Of a stretch of DNA of 64,000 nt, positions 25,391 through 33,967 are shown piece after piece. Both the position numbers and the translations under genes were made by a program. Under the pieces are notes generated by a model. It was not told the DNA's origin. It ran no database searches and worked only from the letters and a program-made list of their open reading frames with translations. Position 1 is the stretch's first letter. Each line of letters begins with the position of its first letter. Origin of the DNA: RYN-230 sp963793825 (GTDB lineage Bacteria; Actinomycetota; Actinomycetes; Streptosporangiales; Streptosporangiaceae); assembly GCA_963793825.1 (NCBI GenBank), contig CAWCBE010000014.1, positions 496,001 to 560,000 of the forward strand, written 5' to 3'.

Positions 25391-26533
25391 ATGACAACAC
25401 CAGCAGAGATCAGGCGGTTCCGTATCGACATCCCGGACAGCGACCTGGACGATCTCGCGGCGCGGCTGGCCGGCACCCGGTGGCCGGACGAGCTGACCGG
25501 GGCAGGCACCGGCTATGGCATGCCGCTCGGCGTGGTGCAGCGGCTGGCCGAGCGGTGGCGCACCGGGTACGACTGGCGCGCGCACGAGGCCCGGCTCAAC
25601 CAGATCCCGCAGTACACCACGACCATCGACGGGCAGAACATCCACTTCCTGCACGTCCGTTCGGAAGAGCCGGCCGCGGTGCCGCTGCTGCTCCTGCACG
25701 GCTGGCCCGGCTCGGTGCTGGAGTTCGCCGGGATGATCGGTCCGCTGACCGATCCGCGGGCGCACGGCGGCGACCCGTCCCGCGCATTCCACGTCGTGGT
25801 GCCGTCCCTGCCCGGGTACGGCTTCTCCGGCCCGGCCACGGAGCCGGGCTGGGACAGCGCGCGGATGGCGAAGGCGTTCGCCGCGCTGATGTCACGGCTG
25901 GGGTACGCGCGGTGGGGGGCGGCCGGCGGCGACGCGGGCGCCCTGGTCGGCCGGGAGCTCGGCATCCTCGCGCCGGACGGGCTGATCGGCGTGCATCTGC
26001 TGCAGATCTTCGCGTTCCCGTCCGGCGATCCGGCGGAGATGGCCAGGCTGTCTGATGCGGACAGGCAGAGCCTGTCGGGGACCACCGCGGACTTCCAGGG
26101 CAAGGCGGGGTACCAGAAGATCCAGCAGACCCGGCCGCAGACGCTGGGGTACGGCCTGACCGACTCGCCCGCCGGGCAGCTGGCCTGGAACGCCGAGCTG
26201 TGGACCGGCTGGGGCGACTACGCCGACCACCTCGACGTGGACACCTACCTGACCCACGTCAGCATCTACTGGTTCACCCGGACCGGCGTCTCCAGCGCCC
26301 GGCACTACTACGAGGACGCCCGCAGCGGGGCAGGCTACCGGGACGCGCCGAACAAGGTACCGACGGCGGTCGCGGTGTTCCCCCAGGACTTCCGGACGAT
26401 CCGGACATTCGCCGAGCGGGCCAACAACATCGTGCGGTACACCGAGTTCGACCGGGGCGGTCACTTCGCCTATACCACCGACCCCGATCTGGTGGCCGGG
26501 GACCTGCGGGAGTTCTTCGCCGACCTCAGCTGA
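25391..26533 (+). CDS. Epoxide hydrolase (alpha/beta fold, EHN domain)
   Basis: 380 residues from the ATG at 25391. The N-terminal EHN domain (FRIDIPDSDLDDLAARLAGT) is followed by the oxyanion motif LLHGWPGSVLEF, the nucleophile-Asp elbow AAGGDAGALVG, and near the end EFDRGGHFAY with the catalytic His. These are the marks of microsomal-type epoxide hydrolases, which open epoxides through a covalent ester intermediate. Length is normal. Single gene beside a decayed WYL regulator. Confidence 0.88.
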   Translation: MTTPAEIRRFRIDIPDSDLDDLAARLAGTRWPDELTGAGTGYGMPLGVVQRLAERWRTGYDWRAHEARLNQIPQYTTTIDGQNIHFLHVRSEEPAAVPLLLLHGWPGSVLEFAGMIGPLTDPRAHGGDPSRAFHVVVPSLPGYGFSGPATEPGWDSARMAKAFAALMSRLGYARWGAAGGDAGALVGRELGILAPDGLIGVHLLQIFAFPSGDPAEMARLSDADRQSLSGTTADFQGKAGYQKIQQTRPQTLGYGLTDSPAGQLAWNAELWTGWGDYADHLDVDTYLTHVSIYWFTRTGVSSARHYYEDARSGAGYRDAPNKVPTAVAVFPQDFRTIRTFAERANNIVRYTEFDRGGHFAYTTDPDLVAGDLREFFADLS

Positions 26534-26923
26534 GGAGCCATGACACCGCGATCTGCGCGCCAACCGCAGCGCATTGGGCGTTTGGGCCGCTGGCTCCGCA
26601 CCTGATCGGCCGCGAACCACTCATCACCTCCATACGTTCGGTGAGCTGGCCAAGTGGGCCGAGATCCCTCGCTGGGGTACTCACCGCCGTGGGGAACTGG
26701 CCGCCTGGCTGGCTGGCTGCAGCCCTGTCCGGCTATGAGGCCGTTGCCGCCATCTGGGGGCGCCTGTCCGCAGCAGCCAGCCGTCCCGGGCGTCCCAGGT
26801 GCCGGCGAACCTGGCTTCTCGCCACCGCCACCAGCCCTGAGACTTCACTGATACCAACTCGGCCTCTCAACACCGCCACGGCCTACCGTCCCCAGCAACG
26901 GCGAACATCCGACTCTGCCGAGA
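26534..26923. other. Intergenic, possible debris
   Basis: 390 bases. One plus-strand frame reads FGELAKWAEIPRWGTHRRGE then LAAWLAGCSPV, coding-like in composition but with no start and no family that I recognise. Nothing else seen. Confidence 0.35.
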
Positions 26924-27451
26924 TCAGTAAGTCTGCCTGTCCCCGCTCGACGCATCGGGTGGCGCGGACTTCGCGGGCTCGTCGAGGCGCAGGATCGTTT
27001 CCTCGATCTCCTTGTTTCGCGCGTTGGCGAACGAGATCGCCGTGCCTATGATCGCGAATCCTGCCCTCTGCAGCACCTTGAGCGATCTCACATTGTCACT
27101 CGCGGCGCGGGCGAACAGGGGCCGCACGCGAACCGATTCCAGGAGCAGGGCGAGCGCCCGGCCGGCGATGCCTTGCCCCCAGAAGGACCTGCCGATCCAG
27201 TATGTGACCTCGGTATCGCCATCAACGACGAAGCTGGCGATGCTGCCGACGAGCCGTCCATCGACGGTGACCGCACGGGTGGTCACCTCTGGCAACGTCC
27301 GGACCTTCGCCATGTGGACATCGAACGCGGTGCGGTCATCGGGATTTCCGGCCGTGAAGGCGGCCATCCGGACCGACTCGGGATCCCGCATCTGTTCGAA
27401 CAAGGCATCGAGGTCAGCGTCGTCGATCGGCCGCAGCGCCACCTCAGCCAC
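26924..27451 (-). CDS. GNAT-family N-acetyltransferase
   Basis: 175 residues, GTG start at 27449-27451. EVTYWIGRSFWGQGIAGRAL is the acetyl-CoA-binding motif A of GNAT enzymes of the RimJ/L type; ASDNVRSLKVLQRAGFAIIG is motif B. The acceptor may be a protein N-terminus or small amine and cannot be predicted. Single gene. Confidence 0.85.
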   Translation of the reverse strand: MAEVALRPIDDADLDALFEQMRDPESVRMAAFTAGNPDDRTAFDVHMAKVRTLPEVTTRAVTVDGRLVGSIASFVVDGDTEVTYWIGRSFWGQGIAGRALALLLESVRVRPLFARAASDNVRSLKVLQRAGFAIIGTAISFANARNKEIEETILRLDEPAKSAPPDASSGDRQTY

Positions 27452-27678
27452 AAGTACCCTCCAACCCTGGTCCAGCGACGATCAGCGGAGCGAACGTACC
27501 AGCATCATCGGACAATCGGTGAGGACTCGACATCCGATTCTGCCGCGATGATGTGCACCCGCAGGGCTTGCTGCCTTGTCACCCTTCCGTGGGTCAGACG
27601 GTCCCCGCCGAGGGTCATGCGGCCTGCGGGCGCAGTCGTGGCTTCTTCTCAGGTGATCTGCGTAAGTAGGCTGGCAGG

Positions 27679-28335
27679 ATGCGCGTAGTGATCGCGGGCG
27701 GGCACGGGAAGGTCGCGCTTGCGCTGGAACGTCTGCTGGCCGGGCGTGGTGACCAGGCTGTCGGGCTGATCAGGAACCCGGCCCAGGCTGCCGATGTGCA
27801 GCAGGCCGGCGCCGAAGCTGTTGTCTGTGATCTGGAGGCAGCATCAGCCGATGATGTCGCGATCGTGCTTGCCGGTGCTGACGCGGTTGTCTTCGCGGCC
27901 GGCGCTGGCCCGGGCAGTGGCATCCCCCGCAAGGACTCCGTCAACCGGGCTGCCTCCGTGCTGATGGCCGACGCCGCCCAGCAGGCGGGGGTACGCAGGT
28001 TCGTCCAGGTCTCCTCCATGGGAGCGGGCAGCCCGCCGCAGCCCGGCCGCGACGACGTCTGGGCTGCCTACATCACGGCGAAGACCGCCGCTGAAGCCGA
28101 CCTGCGTTCCCGGGACCTGGACTGGACAATCCTGCGCCCCGGCCACCTCACCGACGATCCTGCCGCCGGCCGGGTCCGGCTCGCCGCCCCGCCGGTCCCA
28201 GCCGGCGCGGTTTCCCGCGCCGACGTCGCCGCGGTCATCGCGGCCCTGCTCCACGAGTCTGGTACCAGCCACCAGACACTCGAACTGGTGGGCGGAGACA
28301 CCCCGGTCGCCGAGGCCGTGCACAGCATCTCCTGA
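27679..28335 (+). CDS. NAD(P)H-binding atypical SDR (NmrA-like)
   Basis: 218 residues. VVIAGGHGKVALALERLL at 3-20 is the glycine-rich dinucleotide motif of atypical SDRs; VFAAGAGPGSG, RRFVQVSSMGA and WTILRPGHLTD follow in the usual order. Length is normal for these flavin-reductase or redox-sensor-like proteins. The Tyr-xxx-Lys pair is partly kept (YITAKTAAE). Substrate unknown. Confidence 0.83.
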   Translation: MRVVIAGGHGKVALALERLLAGRGDQAVGLIRNPAQAADVQQAGAEAVVCDLEAASADDVAIVLAGADAVVFAAGAGPGSGIPRKDSVNRAASVLMADAAQQAGVRRFVQVSSMGAGSPPQPGRDDVWAAYITAKTAAEADLRSRDLDWTILRPGHLTDDPAAGRVRLAAPPVPAGAVSRADVAAVIAALLHESGTSHQTLELVGGDTPVAEAVHSIS

Positions 28336-28422
28336 CCCACAACCCAGCACCGCCCCACCGGCGCCGCACCAGCCTCCGACCTTGCCGAATAGCGGATGTG
28401 GCAGCGCGGTGATGAGCAGGGG

Positions 28423-28830
28423 TCAGGAGACCGACGGCGGCCAGCGATGCCTGCGCCACTCGTCCCATGTCGCGAATCCAGCCGGTGGGTCATCGATGGG
28501 TTCGCTGCCCTCGCGCTCACCTGGCGTTGGGATGTCGATGCTGGCAGCCCATTTGGCAAGTTCCCTGTCGGACATGGGCCAGGTGGTGTGGGGTGCCTCG
28601 GCTTGGCGCTGATCGAGCCGTCTCCGCTGCTCGGCTGGGGTGAGTTCGAAGTAGCGCATCTCCACCGCCGCGCCAAGGTCTGCTGCGGCCTGCCGCAAAG
28701 CGGAGCGCTCGTCCCGGTTCCACAGGCCGAAGTCGATCACCACATTGCTGCCAAGTTCGAGGGCGCGCAGCCCGATCTGGATCAGCCGTCCCTCGATCAC
28801 GTCCGTGGCCGATGGCGGATTCTCGCATGC
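28423..28830 (-). pseudogene. AAA/zeta-like kinase lacking its P-loop
   Basis: From about 28830 the frame reads ENPPSATDVIEGRLIQIG, LGSNVVIDFGLWNRDERSAL, VEMRYFELTPAEQRRRLDQR. This is the second half of a small P-loop ATPase of the type acting as nucleotide or antibiotic kinase. The Walker A half is missing: upstream the sequence turns into unrelated frame next to the PIN gene. It is a truncated gene without catalytic loop. Confidence 0.6.
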
Positions 28831-28926
28831 AGGTCGATGTACTTTCTGATGGGGCTGGCTCGACCTCCCCGTACGCTGGGGCAGGCGCTTGTATCGCGCA
28901 GCAGCGGAGAGGAGCCGATCTTCTTC

Positions 28927-29331
28927 ATGGCCAAGTACGTGATCGGTCCGGATGTCGTCCTTCACCTGGCTCACCGCGAGGCGGTGATCCCCGAAGGACA
29001 TCAAGTCCTGGCTCCAGCGCTTCTTCGCTCGCAGCTGTTGTCGCTCCTCTACCAGGCGGCCCACCGCGGCGAGATGGATAAAAGGGAAGCCGAGCGACGG
29101 CTCCGCTACGTGCGCGGGCTACGGATCCGGTTGCTGGGAGACCGCGTCCTCCAGAACGTCGCGTGGCAGGTCGCCGACCAGCTTGGGTGGAATGACACAT
29201 TTGACGCGGAGTACGTTGCGCTTACCCAGCTCTACGCAGACGCCTTCATCACGCTCGACCGGCAACTCGCCCAGGCCGTGAAGGATCTGGTGACTGTCGC
29301 ACCTATCGGGGCCCTGTCCGGATCGAACTGA
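28927..29331 (+). CDS. PIN-domain protein, orphan VapC-like toxin
   Basis: 134 residues from the ATG at 28927, with AGGAG about 11 bases upstream. MAKYVIGPDVVLHLAHREA holds the first Asp, LLRSQLLSLLYQAAHRGEM the segment where PIN toxins usually have Glu (Gln here), FDAEYVALTQLYADAFIT the third site and LDRQLAQAV the last Asp. The substitution at the Glu position may weaken activity. No antitoxin gene is visible; upstream lies a truncated kinase relic, so the partner may have been deleted. Confidence 0.7.
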   Translation: MAKYVIGPDVVLHLAHREAVIPEGHQVLAPALLRSQLLSLLYQAAHRGEMDKREAERRLRYVRGLRIRLLGDRVLQNVAWQVADQLGWNDTFDAEYVALTQLYADAFITLDRQLAQAVKDLVTVAPIGALSGSN

Positions 29332-29483
29332 CCTGCATACAGCCTTACAGCGAACTAGAAGCCGCGGCTCGTGCGCGTCACGATGATTTGCGGAGCATGC
29401 TGTAGCGACTGGTCCCGGCCGGTACCGCGTGACGCCGTAACCGTCAGGCGCCGGCCGCGTCCGGCGTGAGGAGGTCTCGTGAG

Positions 29484-29804
29484 ATGAAGGTGTGCGTGGC
29501 GGTTACTGCCGATGGCCAGGTTGACCCGCGCTGGGGCCGGGCCGACCGCGTAGCCATCGCCGATGTGACCGGCGGCCAGGTCCGCGGCTGGCAGGAGTTC
29601 GCCGTTGCCTGGGGAATTCTCCATGATCAGGGCACCGAGGGTGCGCATCATGCCCGGATCGCACGGTTCCTGCGGGACAACCAGGTCCAGGCGATCGCCG
29701 CCCACCACGTGGGACCGGGTATGGAGCGCATGCTCGGCTCGATGGACATCCGGCTAGTCACCGGCGTGAGCGGCGATGCCCGGAAAGCGGCGCTGACCGC
29801 TTAG
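29484..29804 (+). CDS. NifX/NifB-like Fe-Mo cluster-binding domain protein
   Basis: 106 residues, ATG at 29484 behind GAGGAGG. MKVCVAVTADGQVDPRWGRA is the typical start of the dinitrogenase iron-molybdenum cofactor biosynthesis fold (RNase-H-like), and GTEGAHHARIARFLRDNQVQ with GPGMERML continue it. No nitrogen-fixation genes are nearby, so in this context it is a stand-alone protein of unknown use. Part of this gene (29535-29607) occurs a second time at 35501-35573. Confidence 0.8.
   Translation: MKVCVAVTADGQVDPRWGRADRVAIADVTGGQVRGWQEFAVAWGILHDQGTEGAHHARIARFLRDNQVQAIAAHHVGPGMERMLGSMDIRLVTGVSGDARKAALTA
29535..29607. repeat. 73-bp duplicated segment, copy in the intact NifX-like gene
   Basis: Matches 35501-35573 in the same orientation with one mismatch (T at 29581, A at 35547). 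The other copy is free-standing debris. Confidence 0.9.
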
Positions 29805-30162
29805 TGAGCGCGAGCCTCGTCCGGCCCTCGTTCCCAGGCCGGTTCTGGCTGCCACACAGCCAGCCCAACCGGCACGAGGATCCAACATTCAATCCTCTAT
29901 TGCCGCCGATCGAGTGTGGCCGGTTCACTGGACAAGGTCGATTACGAGGCCGGCGCAGTAGTGGCCGGTGTCGGCTCTGCGGCCATGGCGACCGGGGGCG
30001 GTGTCCGCGGCAAGCGCCGTACCGGACGACACCGGGCGCCGGGTTCTTCGCGGGCGGCTACGCCACGCCGCGCGGCCGCCGGCAACAGGAACGACGCGGC
30101 GCAGATGCCAACCTCTCCGGCACGCGGGGCGTCAAGCAATCATCACACGTGCGGAGGAGCAG
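29805..30162. other. Intergenic
   Basis: No gene supported. Short Arg/Gly-rich frames only. The ribosome site of the next gene (GCGGAGGAGC) is at its right end. Confidence 0.4.
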
Positions 30163-30543
30163 ATGAAACGGATCATGATCGCCCTGTGTGCCATCCCCGC
30201 CGGGGCGGCTGTCACCCTGGCCGTGGCCGGGCCCGCAGTTGCCGGGCCGGCCACAACGGCGGCATTGAAACCCTGTGCGGCCTCGGTGAGCGTCACCCAC
30301 CCGGCTGACTACACCACCACCGATGTGGAGGTCCGCACCGCGGCCAGCGCGGAGGTGTTCACGGTGGCTCACTACAAGACCGTCAACCGCGCATACTTCC
30401 GCGTCGCAGACTCTGGAGGCCGGGCGACCGTCGCCTACTACGTGAGCGGCGCGACGCCCGGCTACAAGGTGGTCGTCAACGTCACGGTTGTCCGCGGGCA
30501 TCAGGCAAACAACTGCTCTACGTCGTTCACGCCCAAGAGGTGA
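30163..30543 (+). CDS. Small secreted protein, unknown function
   Basis: 126 residues. The start at 30163 has GGAGGAGC 4 bases upstream. MKRIMIALCAIPAGAAVTLA followed by AVAGPAVAGPA is a signal peptide with a likely AxA-type cleavage after about residue 27. The mature part is beta-rich (ADYTTTDVEVRTAASAEVF, ATVAYYVSGATPGYKVVVNV) with two cysteines, one near each end, that could form a disulfide. Resembles small exported actinobacterial proteins; function unknown. Confidence 0.75.
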   Translation: MKRIMIALCAIPAGAAVTLAVAGPAVAGPATTAALKPCAASVSVTHPADYTTTDVEVRTAASAEVFTVAHYKTVNRAYFRVADSGGRATVAYYVSGATPGYKVVVNVTVVRGHQANNCSTSFTPKR

Positions 30544-30639
30544 CGATCGACCCTGCCCGGGCGCCGAAGAATGCGACCACGGCGGCCACCCGTCTTCTCC
30601 GGGTCCGCGGCTGGCCGGGGTCCGCCGCCGGACTGGACA

Positions 30640-30788
30640 AAGGCCGCCGGGCTGGACGAGGACGGCATCAGTTATGCCGGGTGACGCAGCCATCCGGGCT
30701 GACCGAGGAGCAGGCGCGCCGGTCGCTGGTGCCTTCCCGGACCACATTGCTGGGTCTGGTGAAGCACGCGACCTTCGTCGAGAAGGTC
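30640..30788 (+). pseudogene. DinB/DUF664 family gene cut by IS3
   Basis: The frame ends LTEEQARRSLVPSRTTLLGL then VKHATFVEKVW exactly where the IS3 element begins. That sequence is the conserved N-terminal part of DUF664/DinB-like metal-dependent enzymes. A frameshift also precedes it (AGLDEDGISYAG in another frame at 30645-30683). The rest of the gene is not found to the right of the IS. Confidence 0.6.
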
Positions 30789-30840
30789 TGGACCGCCCCG
30801 GGGATCTTGGAGGCTCTGATCCCTGGAAGGATGCAGAGTC

Positions 30841-31161
30841 ATGCCTGCACAGCGGAAATACCCCGATGAGCTGCGCGAACGCGCGGTAAAGATGGTCCTT
30901 GAGATCCGTGCCCGGGAGGGCAAGGGTCACGGTGAGCTGGCACGGGTGGGCCGTCAGCTGGGTGTTCACCCCGAGGCGCTGCGGGGCTGGGTCAGGCAGG
31001 CTGAGATCGACAGCGGGACGCGGCCGGGCAGCACGACCGAAGATCAGCAGCGGATCGCGGAGCTGGAACGCGAAAACCGTGAGCTCCGCCGCGCGAATGA
31101 GATCCTGAGGGCGGCGAGTGCGTATTTCGCGAGGGAACTCGACCCCAGGCTTCCGCGCTAG
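30841..31161 (+). CDS. IS3 transposase OrfA
   Basis: 106 residues. RKYPDELRERAVKMVLEIRA and VGRQLGVHPEALRGWVRQAE form the HTH_Tnp_1 domain; a leucine-zipper-like helix follows (RIAELERENRELRRANEIL), through which OrfA and OrfAB multimerise. It overlaps the orfB frame, into which ribosomes must slip to make the full transposase. Confidence 0.9.
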   Translation: MPAQRKYPDELRERAVKMVLEIRAREGKGHGELARVGRQLGVHPEALRGWVRQAEIDSGTRPGSTTEDQQRIAELERENRELRRANEILRAASAYFARELDPRLPR

Positions 31162-31163
31162 TC

Positions 31164-32081
31164 GGGTTCATTGATTCGCATCGTGACCGGTTCGGTATCG
31201 AGCCGGCCTGCGCGGTCCTGGAATTCCCGGTCTCCACGTATTACGCGGTCAAGAAGCGTGAGCGGCAGCCGTCGCCGCGTGAGATCCGGGATCAGCAGCT
31301 GAAAGAGAAGATCATGCGCGTATGGGAAAGCCGCAGGAAAGGCCGCGGGCTGTATGGGGCGCGGAAAGTGTGGCTGCAACTGCGCCGCGAGGGAATCGAG
31401 GTGGCACGGTGCACGGTGGAGCGGCTGATGCGCGAAATGGGCCTCTTCGGAGTGGCGGCCGGGCGCAAGAAGCCGCGGACCACACTGCCCGCCGGTGCGG
31501 ACACCAGGCCTGCTGACCTGCTGGAACGGAACTTCACCGCGCCAGCTCCCAACCGCCGCTGGGTCGCTGATATCACGTATGTGGCCACTGCCTGCGGTTT
31601 CGTGTATACCGCGTTCGTCACGGACCTGTTCTCCCGCAAGATCGTCGGCTGGCAGGTCGCCGACCACCTGCGGGCCGGCCTGGCGCTGGATGCGCTGGAG
31701 ATGGCGATCTTCGCCCGCCAGGACAGCATTGGTGACGAGCTTGTGCACCATTCTGACCGGGGCGTCCAGTACACCTCGATCCGCTATACGCAGCGGCTGG
31801 AAGATATCGGCGCGGTCCGCTCGGTCGGCAGCAAAGGTGATTCCTACGATAATGCAGCAGCCGAGTCGGTCAATTCCCTGTACAAGAAGGAGCTTATCAA
31901 TCACGAGGGACCGTGGCAAGAGGCCGGGCAGGTGACCGTGGCAACAGCAGAATGGGTGGCCTGGTACAACGAGGACAGGCTCCACTCCGCCTGCGGGAAT
32001 ATACCGCCAGCTGAATACGAGAATGACTGGATAACCCGCAAGGGTCACACTATAATCATCCCTGAGGCCAAAGCATCGTAG
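31164..32081 (+). CDS. IS3 transposase OrfB (catalytic), read by -1 frameshift
   Basis: The frame is one base back from orfA and has no start codon until an ATG at 31314, deep in the domain, so it is almost certainly expressed as an OrfAB fusion. It begins GFIDSHRDRFGIEPACAVL. The rve core shows WVADITYVAT (Asp), HSDRGVQYTS (Asp) and DSYDNAAAESVNSLYKKEL (Glu), a complete DDE triad. It ends with the usual AWYNEDRLHSACGNIPPAEYE. Probably active. Confidence 0.9.
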   Translation, partial: GFIDSHRDRFGIEPACAVLEFPVSTYYAVKKRERQPSPREIRDQQLKEKIMRVWESRRKGRGLYGARKVWLQLRREGIEVARCTVERLMREMGLFGVAAGRKKPRTTLPAGADTRPADLLERNFTAPAPNRRWVADITYVATACGFVYTAFVTDLFSRKIVGWQVADHLRAGLALDALEMAIFARQDSIGDELVHHSDRGVQYTSIRYTQRLEDIGAVRSVGSKGDSYDNAAAESVNSLYKKELINHEGPWQEAGQVTVATAEWVAWYNEDRLHSACGNIPPAEYENDWITRKGHTIIIPEAKAS

Positions 32082-32139
32082 CCTCCAACGAACCCGGGGC
32101 GGTTCACGGTCCCATATCCGCTAGTGCCGTGTCATACAA

Positions 32140-32160
32140 CGTTCGCCCTCTCGGCGAACG
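32140..32160. terminator. Strong hairpin right of the IS3 element
   Basis: CGTTCGCC (32140-32147) and GGCGAACG (32153-32160) pair perfectly around CTCTC. No T-run follows. It could stop transcription leaving the IS or be a relic of another element's end. Confidence 0.45.
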
Positions 32161-32366
32161 CGTGGGAGACCCGCCAACGTGCCTACCGGTACTTGAGCCA
32201 GAGCCCGAATTCTGGCGTCGCTTCCGTTGCGGTCGGTCGTGTCGGTGAACCCTGGCGTCACTTGGTTGCGGTGGACACGCATCGATGATGTCGCCGCCGA
32301 CGGTGAGCCGGTCGACGATCGCGGCGCACGACTACGGGACCCGCGTTCAAGGGGGCCTTCCCCGGA
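32161..32366. other. Intergenic
   Basis: About 200 bases between the hairpin and the amidohydrolase stop; nothing recognised. Confidence 0.35.
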
Positions 32367-33635
32367 TCAGTTGGACCAGCGTTCGCGCACGGCCGCGACG
32401 ACCTTGGCGAGCTGAGCGTCGAAAGCGTCAAGCTGCTCAGTTTCGGCAGCGCTCGCGACGAAGGCGTGTCGATCGCAGGCTATGCCCCCGCGCCATATCC
32501 GCTCAATGGCGCGCGTCGCCGTGATGTCCGTCAACGGGTCACCGGACACGAGGACCAGGTCCGCGCGCTGCCCGGCCGCGACACGTCCTCGGTCGGCGAG
32601 GCCGAACACTCGTGCCGGCTGCGCCGTGGCAGCGGCCAGGGCCTGCGCCGGGCTGATGCCGCACCGGACAAGGAGTTCGAGCTCCCGGTGCAGGCTTGCT
32701 CCGAACACGGTCCCCGGGTTCGGGGCATCCGTGCCCGCCAGCAGGGTGACCCCCGCATCGGCCAGTCGCCGCACGTTGTCCTCGGCCCGAGAGTAGGGCG
32801 GCATTTGCCGGCCATGCCATCCCGGGGCATCCGAAGTCAACCGGCGTGCCCAGGCGTCGCCGAGCGCTTCAGCGAGCCGCGGGTCCCCTGCCACTGCCGC
32901 GCCACCCGGTTCGCCGAGGGTGTTCTCGATGGTGGCCAGCGTCGGACCGACCACGATTCCGGCTTCGGCCATGCGTCCGGCCAGGGCCTTGTCCAGCTCG
33001 GCGTCCGCAGGGACATGGGCCACCACGTCAACACCGGCGGACACGACCTCCTCGACACCGGCCGTCGAGCTCACGTGAGCGACGACGACCAAGCCGCGGG
33101 CGTGCGCGGAAGTGACCAGTGCCTTGATGGTTTCGGGGCCCAGCGACGGCCATAGACCCCCGGTGCCGGAGATGATCTTCAGATAGTCCGAGCCCTCCCC
33201 GATCCGTTCCGCCACGAATTGCCCGGCCTGGTCAGCGGCGGTCAACGTCGGGAACGGGGCGTACATCATCGACGGGTGCCCGCCGGGCGCGGTGGCACCG
33301 ACACCCGATGAACGCACGTCGGCCACGTCCGGACGGGAGCCGGCCTGCTCCTTAGCGCTGGCCACCAGGCCGGGTTGGCTGAACATGTCGAGAACGGTGG
33401 TGACGCCGAAGGTCAACGATTGCGCGAGAGCGCCGGGAACGAGGTGCACGTGCGCGTCGATCAGACCGGGAAGCACCGTCCCGCCGCCCGCGTCGATCAC
33501 TTCGTCGCCTTCTTGGGCGGCCGAGGCGGCCGAGCACTTGGTGATCAGGCCGTCAGCGAACCGGACCGAAGTCCAGTCCTGCGACTTCGTCCCGTCGAAT
33601 ACCTTCGCGTTCACAATCGTCGCTGCCGCGCCCAA
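32367..33635 (-). CDS. Metal-dependent amidohydrolase (imidazolonepropionase-like)
   Basis: 422 residues. GLIDAHVHLVPG holds the first metal-binding HxH, DYLKIISGTGGLW the bridging Lys, VVAHVSS and DVVAHVPADAEL two His, and LLAGTDAPNPG the catalytic Asp. N- and C-terminal beta segments (IVNAKVFDGTKS; LADRGRVAAGQRADLVLVSGDPL) complete the composite domain. I chose the TTG at 33633-33635 because GGGAGGA lies 6 bases upstream; the frame is open to 33662. It should hydrolyse an amide, peptide or cyclic C-N bond; substrate unknown. Confidence 0.85.
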   Translation of the reverse strand: MGAAATIVNAKVFDGTKSQDWTSVRFADGLITKCSAASAAQEGDEVIDAGGGTVLPGLIDAHVHLVPGALAQSLTFGVTTVLDMFSQPGLVASAKEQAGSRPDVADVRSSGVGATAPGGHPSMMYAPFPTLTAADQAGQFVAERIGEGSDYLKIISGTGGLWPSLGPETIKALVTSAHARGLVVVAHVSSTAGVEEVVSAGVDVVAHVPADAELDKALAGRMAEAGIVVGPTLATIENTLGEPGGAAVAGDPRLAEALGDAWARRLTSDAPGWHGRQMPPYSRAEDNVRRLADAGVTLLAGTDAPNPGTVFGASLHRELELLVRCGISPAQALAAATAQPARVFGLADRGRVAAGQRADLVLVSGDPLTDITATRAIERIWRGGIACDRHAFVASAAETEQLDAFDAQLAKVVAAVRERWSN

Positions 33636-33689
33636 GGCGTCCTCCCAAGGGATCCTAAACAACCTGAATAGTAGAGGAAGGGAGTGGAG

Positions 33690-33850
33690 TGCCCCAGAAC
33701 GCGCGGGCTCCGATCTGCGCTGCTACCTGGCCTGGTGCGCCGAGCACGGCCTGGACCCGCTGGCCGCCCGCCGCCCGCATCTGGAGCTGTACATCCGGTG
33801 GATGCAGGAGAGCCGCCGGTTCAAGCCCTCCACCGTCTCCCGGTGGTTCT
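33690..33850 (+). pseudogene. Tyrosine recombinase relic, N-terminal core-binding domain
   Basis: GSDLRCYLAWCAEHGLDPLA, then HLELYIRWMQESRRFKPSTV and SRWFSV match the SAM-like N-terminal domain of phage-type integrases. The catalytic domain is absent; the sequence passes into unrelated frames. A relic of an integration event. Confidence 0.6.
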
Positions 33851-33967
33851 CGGTGGGTCCGGCCCGGGTGGGAGTGGCAGGTCTGTTGGCTGGCACAGTC
33901 ATTTCCTCGATTTTCACGGGCCTCTCCGGTCGCCGTCTTGGTGGCGTTCGGCGCGTCCGCGTGTTTG

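Larger units (their letters stand above)
30789..32106 (+). mobile_element. IS3-family insertion sequence (1318 bp)
   Basis: Left end TGGACCGCCCCGGGGATC and right end, on the other strand, TGAACCGCCCCGGGTTCG form imperfect inverted repeats that continue through TTGGAGGCT. Ends begin with TG as usual for IS3. It holds orfA and orfB in the standard -1 arrangement. I see no clear target duplication, so flanks may have been altered after insertion. Confidence 0.85.
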
